A DNA stretch of 64,000 bases from Streptomyces sp. HUAS MG91 (GTDB lineage Bacteria; Actinomycetota; Actinomycetes; Streptomycetales; Streptomycetaceae). The stretch is from positions 8,387,343-8,451,342 of the forward strand of contig NZ_CP159534.1 in the NCBI RefSeq assembly GCF_040529335.1. Direction: 5' to 3'. Below are positions 18,564 to 27,436 of this stretch, one piece after another (position 1 is the stretch's first letter; each line of letters starts with the position of its first letter). Below the pieces are notes generated by a model. That model saw only the letters and a list, made by a program, of their open reading frames with translations, was not told the DNA's origin and did not search any database. The position numbers and the translations under genes are program-made.

Positions 18564-19073
18564 TCATGCGGCGTCGGCGTTCTCCAACTGGCGTTTGAGG
18601 TTCTGCAGCGTCCTGTCGATGTTCCGGGTCTGGAAGTCGGCGAACGTGTGGCCCGAGGTGACGAGGCGGTCGAAGGTGTGCGCGACGAAGTCGGGCCAGG
18701 CGCGGCGGTCGTCGGTCCAGGTCTCCGTCACACGTGTGCCGCGCTCCGTCGGCTCGAAGCGGTACTCCCATGTGGCGATCGGCCCGCGCAGCCGGGGCTT
18801 GCGGGCGCCGATCGCGTGGACGCGGAAGGCGAAGCGGCTGTCCGGTTCGGCCGCGGTGACGGTGCACCGGGTGACCCACTGGATCCGCCCGCGCTTGTTG
18901 CGCCCGACGAACGACGTGCCAGGCACCACCGGCCCTGCCGGAACGTCACCCGTCGTGCCACGGTTCTCCGGGCTCCAACGGCCCATGTCCTCCGGGCGAC
19001 TCACCGCCTGATAGGCGATGCGAGGCGCCACCTCGACCTCGATGCTCCTGCTCACGGTGAACACGCGACTCAC
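18564..19073 (-). CDS. SRPBCC/START-like (polyketide cyclase-type) protein
   Basis: 169 aa, GTG start. The order of strands and the blocks EVEVAPRIAYQAVSRPEDM, RWSPENRG, GRNKRGRIQWVTRCTV and ATWEYRFEPTERGTRVTETW are typical of SRPBCC-fold small-ligand-binding proteins annotated as polyketide cyclase/dehydrase. It ends with a helix that closes the cavity. A role in ligand binding or toxin/lipid handling is possible; no partner gene is evident. Confidence 0.75.
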   Translation of the reverse strand: MSRVFTVSRSIEVEVAPRIAYQAVSRPEDMGRWSPENRGTTGDVPAGPVVPGTSFVGRNKRGRIQWVTRCTVTAAEPDSRFAFRVHAIGARKPRLRGPIATWEYRFEPTERGTRVTETWTDDRRAWPDFVAHTFDRLVTSGHTFADFQTRNIDRTLQNLKRQLENADAA

Positions 19074-19317
19074 TGGAAGCCCCTCCGGCCGAACTGTTGA
19101 CTACTGGTGAGTACAGAGGATCGCACGGAGCCGGGTCGACGGGGCGGCCGGCATCTGCGGCGAGCACGGCAACGCCCCGTCTCCGTCGACATCTTCCACC
19201 GCTCGGGACGCGACTACGTAACTGGCTCACCGCTCCGTTTCCCGACGGCACGACGTCAGGCTGGTCGGGCGTCATTCGCCACGGCTTGCCTGTCGTCCAC
19301 GCGCCCCAGCTTGCCGT

Positions 19318-21045
19318 TCAGCTTCCTGTGCTGCGCAGATTCTCCCGTACCTTGGCGATCGCGAAGCCCCAGCCCTGCTGGACGGTGGGCTTGGCGGGTA
19401 CGGCGATCTCGTCCGGATTGGTGAGCACGTCGAGCAGGACCGGCCCGGGTTCGGCGAACGCGCGCGTGACGGCGTCGGCGAGATCCTCGGGGCGTTCGAC
19501 GCGGATGCCCTTGATGCCCAGAGCCTGGGCGACGGCGGCGAAGTCCGGGTTGTCCAGGACGGTGCCGAACTCGGGAAGCCCGGCCTGCTCCTGTTCGAGC
19601 TTGACCATGCCCAGGCGCTGGTTGTCGAAGACGACGAGCTTGACCGGCAGTTGTTCGGTGCGGATCGTCATGAGGTCGCCGAGCAGCATCGACAGGCCGC
19701 CGTCGCCGCAGAAGGCGACGGTCTGCCGGTCCCGGTCGAGCAGTTGGGCGCCGATGGCCTGCGGCATCGCGTTGGCCATGGAGCCGAGGTTGTAGGAGCC
19801 GATCAGCCGGCGGCTGCCGCGCATCTCGACGAACCGGGAGAGCCAGACCGTGGCCATGCCGGTGTCGGAGGTGAACACGGCGTCGTCGTCGGCCGCGGTG
19901 TCGATGGCAGCGGCGAGCGCTTCGGGGCGTACCAGGTGGTCGCGGTTGTCGAAGGCGGAGCGGACCTTGCCGACCAGACCCTTGTCGTGGCCGGGATCGG
20001 CGAGCCGACGCTGCCCGTCCTGCCACTGGGTGAACTTCTCGCGGGCGGAGTCGAGATGCTTGCGGTCCTCGCGGGCCGCGACCCGCTGCAGCAGCCCGCG
20101 CACGGTGGGGCCGACGTCGGCGGCGAGCGCCACGTCGACGGGGACGCGCCGCCCGATGTGCTCGGCGACCCGGTCGACCTGGACGACCTTCTTGCCCTGC
20201 GGATACCACTCGCGGTACGGGAAGTCGGTGCCGAGCAGGACGAGGGTGTCGGCCTTGTCCATGGCGCGGGCGGCGGCCGGGTTGCCGATGAGGCCGGTCT
20301 GGCCGACCTGGAAGGGGTTGTCGCCCTCGAAGCCCTCCTTGGCCTTGAGGGTGAGCACCATGGGCGCGGCGAGCCGTTCGGCGAGGGCGAGGACGTCCGC
20401 GCGGGAGGTGCGGGCGCCTCGGCCGACGAGCAGGGTGACGTCGCCGCCGTCGTCGATGAGGCGGGCCGCCTCGTCGAGGTCGGGGTCGTCGGGGCGGTTC
20501 TCGGAGCGGGCGACGGAGAGCCGTGCGGGCCGGTCGGCGGGGAGTTCCTGGTCGCCGATGTCACCGGGGACGGTGAGCACGGCGACGCCCCGGCGGCCGA
20601 TGGCGGTGCGGACGGCTACCTCCAAGAGGCCGGGCAGTTGTTCGGGTGAGGTGACGGTGGCGCGGAAGACGGCCACGTCCTTGAAGAGGAGGTCGTTGTC
20701 GACCTCCTGGAAGTAGTCGGTGCCCACCTCGGAGAGCGGGACCTGCCCGGTGACGGCGAGGACCGGGGTGCCGCTCTTGGCGGCGTCGTACAGGCCGTTG
20801 AGCAGGTGCACCGAGCCTGGGCCCACGGTGCCCATGCAGACGCCGAGGGTGTCGGTGAGCTGGGACTGGGCGCCGGCGGCGAACGCGGCGGCCTCTTCGT
20901 GGCGGCAGCCGACCCAGGAGAGGGTCTCGGAGGACCGGATGGCGTCGGTGAGGGGGTTGAGCGCGTCACCGACGACACCGAAGACGTGCCGCACCCCGAG
21001 CTCCTCCAGGGTGTCGGTGAAAAGGCGGGCGACGGTGCGGGACAT
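19318..21045 (-). CDS. poxB: Thiamine-diphosphate-dependent pyruvate oxidase/dehydrogenase (PoxB-like)
   Basis: 575 aa. Three-domain ThDP enzyme: N-terminal PYR domain (HEEAAAFAAG with the catalytic Glu; MGTVGPGSVHLLNGLYDA), middle FAD/nucleotide domain (TLVLLGTDFPYREWYP), and PP domain with the metal motif GDGGLSMLLGDLMTIRTEQ (GDG..N variant). It would oxidatively decarboxylate pyruvate to acetate and CO2, feeding electrons to quinone. ATG at 21045 with AAAGGA about 11 nt upstream, preceded by GTGAAGC repeats. Monocistronic. Confidence 0.88.
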   Translation of the reverse strand: MSRTVARLFTDTLEELGVRHVFGVVGDALNPLTDAIRSSETLSWVGCRHEEAAAFAAGAQSQLTDTLGVCMGTVGPGSVHLLNGLYDAAKSGTPVLAVTGQVPLSEVGTDYFQEVDNDLLFKDVAVFRATVTSPEQLPGLLEVAVRTAIGRRGVAVLTVPGDIGDQELPADRPARLSVARSENRPDDPDLDEAARLIDDGGDVTLLVGRGARTSRADVLALAERLAAPMVLTLKAKEGFEGDNPFQVGQTGLIGNPAAARAMDKADTLVLLGTDFPYREWYPQGKKVVQVDRVAEHIGRRVPVDVALAADVGPTVRGLLQRVAAREDRKHLDSAREKFTQWQDGQRRLADPGHDKGLVGKVRSAFDNRDHLVRPEALAAAIDTAADDDAVFTSDTGMATVWLSRFVEMRGSRRLIGSYNLGSMANAMPQAIGAQLLDRDRQTVAFCGDGGLSMLLGDLMTIRTEQLPVKLVVFDNQRLGMVKLEQEQAGLPEFGTVLDNPDFAAVAQALGIKGIRVERPEDLADAVTRAFAEPGPVLLDVLTNPDEIAVPAKPTVQQGWGFAIAKVRENLRSTGS

Positions 21046-21060
21046 AGAAGGTTGTCCTTT

Positions 21061-21095
21061 CTGAAGCGTGAAGCGTGAAGCGGCGTGAAGCCTGC
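21061..21095. repeat. Short tandem repeats (GTGAAGC) in the 5' leader of the pyruvate oxidase gene
   Basis: Three or four copies of TGAAGCG/GTGAAGC lie just upstream of the ribosome site of the oxidase gene on the minus strand. Possibly only slippage; no known regulatory motif recognised. Confidence 0.4.
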
Positions 21096-21145
21096 GGTGC
21101 TGGATCCTGGGTGCTCGATGTCGAGTGCCGCGGGGGATGGGCCGG

Positions 21146-21367
21146 TCAGCCAGTGAAACCGTCCAGGTCGGCGGCCTGCCGATCAGCGGCCCAGCCGGCC
21201 GGCGAATCCGCGGCGGCGCCCAACGGGGTGGCCGCGAACCACCACCGTGGGGAGACAGCCAATGCCGAGGTGACCGCCGCAGCGGCACACAGAACGAGCA
21301 GGCCGACGGCTCCGAAGTGCACCATGTTCGACCGGTTAACCGAGATCGGTCCGCTCATGTCTGTCAT
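21146..21367 (-). CDS. Possible small membrane protein
   Basis: 73 aa with one clear hydrophobic segment (FGAVGLLVLCAAAAVTSALA) followed by a Trp-rich tail (SPRWWFAATPLG). Codon third positions are GC rich, and the frame is convincing from MSGPISVNRSN (21358), but the ribosome site is weak. Could be an orphan small ORF. Upstream neighbour of the oxidase gene on the same strand. Confidence 0.35.
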   Translation of the reverse strand: MTDMSGPISVNRSNMVHFGAVGLLVLCAAAAVTSALAVSPRWWFAATPLGAAADSPAGWAADRQAADLDGFTG

Positions 21368-21598
21368 CTGGGTTCAGTTCCGCCGGCCAGCGCGTTCCCC
21401 GCGCCCGCGAGGGCGCTCATGGACCTATAAAGCCTTCAGGTCAGGTGCACCCCACCGTCCGCACTCCTACCGCATCCGGCCCGGGACCGGCTCCGCACGA
21501 TTCATCGCGCACACTGGCGATTTAGCCGATGGCGCCCGGACCCGGCCCCTCCACTCTGGTCGGACCAGGTACCCGCACACCCCCATCAGGAGGGCTCC

Positions 21599-22357
21599 AT
21601 GGGCTCCACGCGTCATCGTCCCCCACGCCGGCTGCTCGGCGTGCTCGCAGCCACCGCCGTCGCGTTCACCCTCTTCTCCTCGGCCACGACGACAGCAGGC
21701 GCCGCCGACACCGCGGCCACGGCCACGCAGACGGCCGCCACGCGATCCGCCGCCGCGCAGCCGTTGTCCACCAGCACGCCGGTCGTCTTCGTCCACGGCT
21801 ACACCGGCAGCGCCTCCAACTGGGTCACTGCCATGAGCGTCTTCCGCGCCAACGGCTGGTCCAGTTCCAACCTCTTCGCCTACGAGTACAACTCGTACGG
21901 CAACAACATCACCAACGCACAGGGCCTCGCCGCCTACGTCAACACCGTGAAGGCGCAGACCGGCGCGAGCAAGGTCGCCATCGTCAACCACTCGATGGGC
22001 GGACTGGTCAGCCAGTACTACCTGAAGGTGCTGGGCGGCAACACCAGCGTCAGCCACCTCGCCTCGATCGCGGGCGCCAACCACGGCACCACCTACGCCA
22101 GCGCCTGCCTCGTCTACACGACCTGCCAGCAGATGTATCCGGGCTCCTCGTTCATCTCCCAGATCTCCTCCGGTGACGAGACACCCGGCTCCACCAAGTA
22201 CGCCACCTGGTACTCGGCGTGCGACGGCGTCATCATCCCCTACACGAGCACCCGCCTCGACGGCGCGACCAACAACAACGTGGCCTGTCAGACCCACATC
22301 GGCTATCTGACGGACACCGTCGTACTCGGGCAGATCGCCCGCTTCGTCGCCTCCTGA
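21599..22357 (+). CDS. Secreted lipase/esterase, alpha/beta hydrolase (LipA/EstA type)
   Basis: 252 aa. Twin-Arg-containing signal peptide (RHRPPRRLLGVLAATAVAF), cleavage near AGAADT. Oxyanion motif VFVHGYTGSASNW. Nucleophile Ser in VNHSMGGLVSQYY, Asp in YSACDGVIIPY, and His in CQTHIGYLTD. Cysteines suggest two or three disulfides, as in Streptomyces lipases. It would hydrolyse short- or medium-chain esters outside the cell. ATG at 21599 with AGGAGGG 6 nt upstream. Followed by a strong terminator hairpin. Confidence 0.88.
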   Translation: MGSTRHRPPRRLLGVLAATAVAFTLFSSATTTAGAADTAATATQTAATRSAAAQPLSTSTPVVFVHGYTGSASNWVTAMSVFRANGWSSSNLFAYEYNSYGNNITNAQGLAAYVNTVKAQTGASKVAIVNHSMGGLVSQYYLKVLGGNTSVSHLASIAGANHGTTYASACLVYTTCQQMYPGSSFISQISSGDETPGSTKYATWYSACDGVIIPYTSTRLDGATNNNVACQTHIGYLTDTVVLGQIARFVAS

Positions 22358-22373
22358 CCGCCGTCTCCCGAAC

Positions 22374-22445
22374 AAGCCGGCCCATCCCGTGGCGCGGTCG
22401 GCGCGACTCGCCGCGCCGACCCGTCACAAGGGATGGGCTCGGCTT
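22374..22445 (+). terminator. Nested hairpin terminator after the lipase gene
   Basis: Outer arms CCCATCCC (22381-22388) and GGGATGGG (22430-22437), inner arms GGTCGGCGCG (22396-22405) and CGCGCCGACC (22412-22421). It lies 17 bp after the lipase stop. Confidence 0.65.
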
Positions 22446-22870
22446 CGACGACGATGCGGCGACAAGGTGTGGAGGAACACGTGTTTCTCACACATTGGGT
22501 TGGACTACGTCGTGCAGGGCACTGGCTCGACCCGAGCGCCGCCGCGAACGGAACCCGGGCAGCGGCCGAGGCGCTGATGGACGACCAGAAGGTGATTCGG
22601 GACGACGTCGACCGCAACAGGAAGGCCTTCCGCCTCTCCCTCGACCGCCGTATCGCCATCTTCAAGTCGACGCTGCCGCAGCGTCGAGTTTCTGGATCAC
22701 GCACTGTCTTTGATCTACGACGAGAGCCGCGACGAGGCACTGCCGGCCGCCCGCTCTTTCCAGACCGACTTGGCCGCCGTCGCACCGTCACAATGGCCGA
22801 TGTTCACCTCGGGGCGCGCCGGCTACTGGCTAGCGGTGTCCGTATGCTGCGTTGCCCCTGGCTGTGAGAG
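22446..22870 (+). other. Broken open frame, unknown
   Basis: The frame containing ALMDDQKVIRDDVDRNRKAF to FKSTLPQ (to about 22680) seems to continue in the next frame as VEFLDHALSLIYDESRDEAL. This looks like one helical protein with a frameshift near 22680. No family recognised and no good ribosome site; probably a remnant. Confidence 0.35.
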
Positions 22871-22984
22871 TTGTCAGGCTCGATGTTCTCGCCGCCCCCG
22901 AGGCCACCGTCCGCCACGGCACCCGGACTGTCGGCGCGGCACCCTGCACCCCGCGAAAGTCCATCAGGCGGAGAGCATGATCGT

Positions 22985-23167
22985 GTGCGCCGGGCGATTC
23001 TCCGGCTGGCCGACCTGCTGCCGCTCCCTCTGCGCGCCTACGCCTTCGGGCTCGCCTGCGAACTTCTCGACGTCGTTCGCGCGCTCCTGGACCGAACCGC
23101 GTCCCACATCGGCAACGGTGAGTCCGTCAGGGCCAGCGGCGAATGCGCCATGCGGCGTATGGCGTGA
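22985..23167 (+). CDS. Possible small helical protein, 60 aa
   Basis: GTG at 22985 with GGCGGAGAG about 8 nt upstream. The translation RRAILRLADLLPLPLRAYAF followed by GLACELLDVVRALLDRT is strongly amphipathic and protein-like. Possibly the first gene of the reductase/desaturase operon, since the reductase starts about 100 bp downstream. No family recognised. Confidence 0.35.
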   Translation: MRRAILRLADLLPLPLRAYAFGLACELLDVVRALLDRTASHIGNGESVRASGECAMRRMA

Positions 23168-23268
23168 AGCCCTCGGCGCTGGTGTGCCTGGGCGGGTTGT
23201 GTGCTTCGCTCGGTTTCCGCGGCGCCCGTCGGCCCGGCACCGAAAGGCCCGCGCAGAAGGGAGCCAGC

Positions 23269-24351
23269 ATGGTCCACTCGTTCCGGGCGCCGCCCATCCT
23301 GCCCTGGGCGTGGCTGGTGAACCGGCTGACCAGCCCGTTGACCGTGGACGACTATCTCGGCATGCTCGATCCGCTGTGGTCGGCGCGGCATCCCGCGGGC
23401 AGGGTCGGCGCGGTCCGGCCGGAAGGACCCGGTGCGGCCACCCTGACGATCCGCCCCGGCAGAGGCTGGACGGGCCACCGGGCCGGGCAGTACCTCCCCG
23501 TCGGGGTCGAGATCGACGGCGTACGACACTGGCGTACGTACTCGATCACGTCGCCGCCCGGCGACAGCGACGTCACCCTCGCGGTCAAGGCCCACCCCGA
23601 CGGCCGGGTCTCCCCGCACATGGTGCACCGGACGGTACCGGGTACGGTGCTCCGACTCGGCCCGGCGCAGGGCGAGTTCACGCTGCCGGAACCGCTGCCC
23701 GACCGCATCCTGTTCATCACCGCGGGCAGCGGCATCACGCCGGTCATGGGGATGCTGCGCACGCTCGCCCGATGTCGCACTGCCCCGGACACCCTCCTTC
23801 TGCACAGCGCGCCGACCCCGGCCGAATGCCTCTTCCGGGACGAACTCGCGACGCTGGAGCAGGAGTTGCCCTGGCTCCGGATCCACCTCAACCACACCCG
23901 GTACGACGGCCGGCTCACCTCGGACCGTATCGCCGGCGTCTGCCCGGACTGGCGTGACCGGGACGCCTGGGTGTGCGGTCCGGCCGGGCTGCTCGACACG
24001 GCCGAGCGGCAATGGGCATCCGTGGGGCTGGAGGGGCGGCTGCGAGTCGAGCGGTTCCACCTCACGCCCGTACAACCGCCGGGGGAGGGGGCGGTCGGCG
24101 GCCGGGTCCGGTTCGCGCGCAGCGGCGTGGAGACCGATGCGGCGGCGGGCACACCGCTCCTCGCGGTCGGCGAGGCGGCCGGCGTGCCGATGCCGTACGG
24201 CTGCCGTCGCGGCCTGTGCTTCGGCTGTCTCGTGCCACTCGTCGAGGGCCGGGTCCGCGATCTGCGCAGCGGTGAACTGCGCCATGGGCAAAGCGAGTTG
24301 ATCCAGACCTGCGTCAATGCTGCCGCGGGTTCCCTGACGCTTGACCTCTGA
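23269..24351 (+). CDS. Ferredoxin reductase with C-terminal 2Fe-2S domain, desaturase electron donor
   Basis: 360 aa. FAD-binding FNR domain (HWRTYSITSPPGD), NAD(P)-binding domain (FITAGSGITPVMGMLRTL and WVCGPAGLLDTAE), then a plant-type [2Fe-2S] domain (YGCRRGLCFGCLVPL, CX4CX2C, plus a later Cys in IQTCVNAA). This is the Rv3230c-type architecture that feeds electrons to acyl desaturases. ATG at 23269 with GAAGGGAG upstream. The desaturase gene follows after 55 bp that contain a perfect palindrome. Confidence 0.88.
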   Translation: MVHSFRAPPILPWAWLVNRLTSPLTVDDYLGMLDPLWSARHPAGRVGAVRPEGPGAATLTIRPGRGWTGHRAGQYLPVGVEIDGVRHWRTYSITSPPGDSDVTLAVKAHPDGRVSPHMVHRTVPGTVLRLGPAQGEFTLPEPLPDRILFITAGSGITPVMGMLRTLARCRTAPDTLLLHSAPTPAECLFRDELATLEQELPWLRIHLNHTRYDGRLTSDRIAGVCPDWRDRDAWVCGPAGLLDTAERQWASVGLEGRLRVERFHLTPVQPPGEGAVGGRVRFARSGVETDAAAGTPLLAVGEAAGVPMPYGCRRGLCFGCLVPLVEGRVRDLRSGELRHGQSELIQTCVNAAAGSLTLDL

Positions 24352-24354
24352 AAA

Positions 24355-24376
24355 CCGGTATCACCGGTGATACCGG
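24355..24376. promoter_or_regulatory. Perfect 22-bp palindrome, candidate operator
   Basis: A self-complementary sequence starting CCGGTATCACC at the start of the 55-bp gap between the reductase and desaturase genes. No T-run follows, so an operator or an mRNA processing/attenuation hairpin is more likely than an intrinsic terminator. Confidence 0.45.
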
Positions 24377-24406
24377 CATCACGAGCCCCTCTCCCGAGGA
24401 GACTTC

Positions 24407-25468
24407 ATGGCCCTGCCCGCAAGCGCGCCGGACGCCACCCGCACCGAGGAACTGGGGCGGGAACTCGACCGGCTCCGCGCCGAAATCGTCACCGGCCGCG
24501 GCGCCGCGGACGCCCACTACATCCACACCGTGATCGCCGTGCAGCGCGGCTGCGAGGTCGCAGGCCGCTGCGCCCTCGCCGTCTCCCTCCTGCCGCCCGC
24601 CTGGGTTGCGGGCACCACCCTGCTCGCCCTCGCCAAGACCCTGGACAACATGGAGCTGGGCCACAACATCCTGCACGGCCAGTGGGACTGGCTCGGGGAC
24701 CCGGCGATCCACTCGACCACCTGGGAGTGGGACTTCGCCACGCCTGCCGCCGCCTGGAAGCGCACGCACAACCATCAGCACCACACGTACACGAACGTCG
24801 TCGGCCGGGACCGCGACCTCGGCTACACCGTCCTGCGCATGGCTCCGGAACAGCCCTGGCACCCGGTGCACTTGCTCCAGCCGGTGTTCGCGGCTCTGCT
24901 CGCGCCCGTCTTCGAGTGGGGCATCGCCCTGTACGACCTGGAGGTGGACGCCGTGCCGTCCGGCCGCAAGAGCCTGCGGTCCTTCCTCGGCGAAGCGACC
25001 ACGCTCCTGCGCAAGGCGGTGCGTCAGTCGGCCAAGGACTACGTGCTCTTCCCGCTCCTCGCCGGCCCCAGCGCGCTGCCCTGCCTGCTCGGCAACCTCA
25101 CCGCGAGCGCCGCCCGCAACATCTGGGCGCACACGGTCATCTTCTGCGGGCACTTCCCCGCGGACGTGCACACCTTCACGTACACGGAGGAAGAGATCGA
25201 GGGCGAGAGCCGGGGGGAGTGGTACCTGCGGCAGATCCAGGGCTCGGCGAACATCGAGGGCGGTCCGCTGCTGCACGTCCTCTCCGGCAATCTCAGCCAC
25301 CAGATCGAACACCACCTGTTCCCCGACCTGCCCAGCAACCGCTACGCCGAACTCGCCCCACAGGTACGGGAGATCTGCGCCCGCCACGGACTGCCGTACG
25401 TCAGTGGACCCCTGTGGCGCCAGTACGCGTCGATGTGGGGCCGCGTACTGCGCCACGCCCTGCCCTAG
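24407..25468 (+). CDS. Membrane fatty acid (acyl-CoA/acyl-lipid) desaturase
   Basis: 353 aa. The three histidine boxes of diiron membrane desaturases are present: GHNILHGQWDW (HX3H), KRTHNHQHHTYTN (HX2HH) and SHQIEHHLFPDLPSN (HX2HH with preceding Gln). Hydrophobic segments lie around 45-75 and 150-200. Homologous to mycobacterial DesA3-type delta-9 desaturases. With the preceding reductase it forms a two-component system inserting a double bond in long-chain acyl chains. ATG at 24407 with GAGGAG upstream. The stop codon lies in the loop of a terminator hairpin. Confidence 0.9.
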   Translation: MALPASAPDATRTEELGRELDRLRAEIVTGRGAADAHYIHTVIAVQRGCEVAGRCALAVSLLPPAWVAGTTLLALAKTLDNMELGHNILHGQWDWLGDPAIHSTTWEWDFATPAAAWKRTHNHQHHTYTNVVGRDRDLGYTVLRMAPEQPWHPVHLLQPVFAALLAPVFEWGIALYDLEVDAVPSGRKSLRSFLGEATTLLRKAVRQSAKDYVLFPLLAGPSALPCLLGNLTASAARNIWAHTVIFCGHFPADVHTFTYTEEEIEGESRGEWYLRQIQGSANIEGGPLLHVLSGNLSHQIEHHLFPDLPSNRYAELAPQVREICARHGLPYVSGPLWRQYASMWGRVLRHALP

Positions 25469-25482
25469 GGCAGGGCGTGGCG
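25451..25482 (+). terminator. Strong hairpin overlapping the desaturase stop codon
   Basis: Perfect 15-bp stem (25451-25465 with 25468-25482) and a 2-nt loop; the TAG stop is partly in the loop. It would terminate transcription or stabilise the mRNA 3' end. No U-run, as is usual in Streptomyces. Confidence 0.7.
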
Positions 25483-25548
25483 GGCCCGCCCTCGGCTCCG
25501 TGAGCGGAACTCGAACGAAACCTCAGCGCGACGGGCAGCGCGAGCGCT

Positions 25549-26235
25549 TCAGGCTGCCTGAAGCGCGGCGGACAGACGCTGCTTTACCTGCCGGGAGAGG
25601 TCATCGGCGAGGATCTCGGGCGCGCCGGCCTCGATGCCGCGCAGGGCTTGGGCGGCGACATCGGCGGGGTCGGACTTCTGGTCGGCGGGGATGTGCGCGG
25701 CCATGTCGGTGGCCATGTAGCCGACGTGGAGTGCCGAGACGGTGATGCCGCGCGGGGCGAGTTCCTCCCGTACGGCATCGGTCTGCGCCCAGGCCGCCGC
25801 CTTCGACGCCGCGTAGGAACCGAGTCCTGCCGGGTGCAGCCAGGACAGGACGGACAGGACGTTCAGGACGGCGCCGCCGCCGTTGCGCTCGATGACCGGA
25901 GCGAAGGCCCGGGTCACGGCGAGCGGGCCGTAGAAGTTGGTCTCCATGTCGCGGCGCACCGCGTCCAGGTCGTCCGTGAGCAGCCGGGCGCCGGTGGACA
26001 GGCCGGCGTTGTTCACGAGCAGCGTCGCGTCGGACACGGTGGAGGCCGCGGCGCTGACCGACTCCGCGTCGGTCACGTCGAGGCGCAGCGGGCGCACGCC
26101 CGGCAGATCCACCGTCTCGGGGCGGCGGGCCGCCGCGTACACCGTGGCTCCGCGCTCCACGAGCTGGGCGGCCAGGTGACGGCCCAGCCCCCGGTTGGCA
26201 CCCGTGATCACAGCGACCGCGTTCTTCAGTTCCAT
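25549..26235 (-). CDS. Short-chain dehydrogenase/reductase (classical SDR)
   Basis: 228 aa. Cofactor motif TGANRGLGRHLA, NNAGLSTGARLL, catalytic Ser region NVLSVLSWLHPAGLG, and YAASKAAAW (YxxxK). Arg after the first strand (AARRPE) suggests NADP(H). Divergent from a TetR-family gene with a dyad in the intergenic region, so probably repressed by it. Substrate unknown. Confidence 0.88.
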   Translation of the reverse strand: MELKNAVAVITGANRGLGRHLAAQLVERGATVYAAARRPETVDLPGVRPLRLDVTDAESVSAAASTVSDATLLVNNAGLSTGARLLTDDLDAVRRDMETNFYGPLAVTRAFAPVIERNGGGAVLNVLSVLSWLHPAGLGSYAASKAAAWAQTDAVREELAPRGITVSALHVGYMATDMAAHIPADQKSDPADVAAQALRGIEAGAPEILADDLSRQVKQRLSAALQAA

Positions 26236-26280
26236 GTCGGCTCCTAGGTACGTCGTGGGCTTATTTAGATTGCGCTCAAC

Positions 26281-26305
26281 ATCTAACGACTACACTAGAA
26301 TAGAT
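26281..26305. promoter_or_regulatory. Dyad in the SDR/TetR divergent promoter
   Basis: ATCTA at 26281-26285 and TAGAT at 26301-26305 frame an AT-rich segment; a further ATTTAGAT lies at about 26263-26270. The placement, between the SDR start and the TetR start, suits an autoregulatory TetR operator. Short arms, so tentative. Confidence 0.4.
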
Positions 26306-26354
26306 TTCGGTCGACATCAAAGTGGGGGACCGGCATCGACATGGGAGGTGGCCG

Positions 26355-26918
26355 ATGGGCCGCGTATCGCGGGAGCAGGCCGAGGAGAACCGCCGGCGGG
26401 TCGTGGAGACCGCCTCCCGGCTGTTCCGGGAACAGGGCACCCACGTCAGTGTCGCCGAGCTGATGAAGGCGGCCGGTCTGACGCACGGCGGCTTCTACAA
26501 GCAGTTCGCCTCGAAGGAGGCCCTCGTCGACGAGGCCACCGCCCACGCCTTCGGCCGGCTCGCCGAGCGCCATCGAGCCGGAGCCGAGCAGGGCGCGCGC
26601 GGACCGGATGCCTCCCGCCGCGCGTTCATCGACACCTACCTCTCCGTGGAGCACCGCGACGACGCGGCCGACGGCTGCCCGGTCTCCGGGCTCGCCACCG
26701 ACATCGCCCGCGACGGCGAGGACCGCGAGGCCCGCCGTGTCTACACCGAGGGCGTGCGGGCGTTCGCCGACCGGCTCACCACCGACGAGCAGGACGGCGT
26801 CACGTCCCTGTGCACCCTTGTCGGCGCACTCGTCCTGGCTCGCGCCACCAAGGGCGACCCGCTCTCCGAGGAGATCCTCGAGACGGCGCGTGCGGCCCTG
26901 ACCGAGGACCCGGCCTGA
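26355..26918 (+). CDS. TetR/AcrR-family transcriptional regulator
   Basis: 187 aa. N-terminal HTH: VVETASRLFREQGTHVSVAE and AGLTHGGFYKQFASKEALVD (recognition helix GGFYKQF). The C-terminal domain contains DGCPVSGLATDIARDG, found in the YxaF/LmrA-like subgroup that controls quinone- or flavonoid-responsive enzymes. ATG at 26355 with GGGAGG upstream. Divergent from the SDR gene, its likely target. Confidence 0.85.
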   Translation: MGRVSREQAEENRRRVVETASRLFREQGTHVSVAELMKAAGLTHGGFYKQFASKEALVDEATAHAFGRLAERHRAGAEQGARGPDASRRAFIDTYLSVEHRDDAADGCPVSGLATDIARDGEDREARRVYTEGVRAFADRLTTDEQDGVTSLCTLVGALVLARATKGDPLSEEILETARAALTEDPA

Positions 26919-27073
26919 GCCTCAGCGCGCCACGCTCCCGCGCGCCTCACGGGCGCGACGCGCCGCGATGCGGCACATCGGCCGAGCCGCATCCGTACGG
27001 GCCTGCATCCGTACGAGTGGATCTGCGCGCCCCTTTGCACGGGAGGCGGCTTCGGCAGCTGATGATCGGACCA

Positions 27074-27264
27074 TGAGTCACGACATCACATCGGTCATTC
27101 CCGTTCAGGACGCCGTACGCCGGTTGGAGGTACTGACCCTCGAAGAAGCCCACGACCTGCTGCGACTGCTGCAACTGGTGGCGGGGGAGGGGCTGGAGGA
27201 ACTGTCGGAGGAGGCGGGCTGGTTCGCCCGCGAGATCGCCTCGCGGATCCCGTCGGAGAACTAG
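27074..27264 (+). CDS. Small acidic helical protein; stop codon supplied by a MITE
   Basis: 62 aa: mostly helix (RRLEVLTLEEAHDLLRLLQL then EGLEELSEEAGWFAREIASR). No named family recognised. The TAG stop is part of the CTAG that begins the downstream palindromic element at 27261, so the native C-terminus may have been replaced. Stand-alone gene, convergent with the STM4011 gene. Confidence 0.5.
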
Positions 27265-27352
27265 GGCCTGTCCGGCGGATCTTGTCGCGGGCGCGGGGTC
27301 TGGAAACGCGCGAGCCGACCGACTGCGACCTGATCGGCCGGACGGGCCTTAG
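27261..27352. mobile_element. MITE-like element with GGGCCTGTC ends, 92 bp
   Basis: Starts CTAGGGCCTGTCCGGCGGATC and ends with its imperfect complement (GATCGGCCGGACGGGCCTTAG). The terminal octamer and the CTAG match the element at 13476-13654, so the two are probably related non-autonomous repeats. Confidence 0.55.
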
Positions 27353-27436
27353 GGGGAAAGTCCCGCCGGACGGGCGGAGGCCGCGCGGCGGGACATCGGG
27401 CGACTGGTGGTGACGGAGTTTCGGCAACGCACACCA

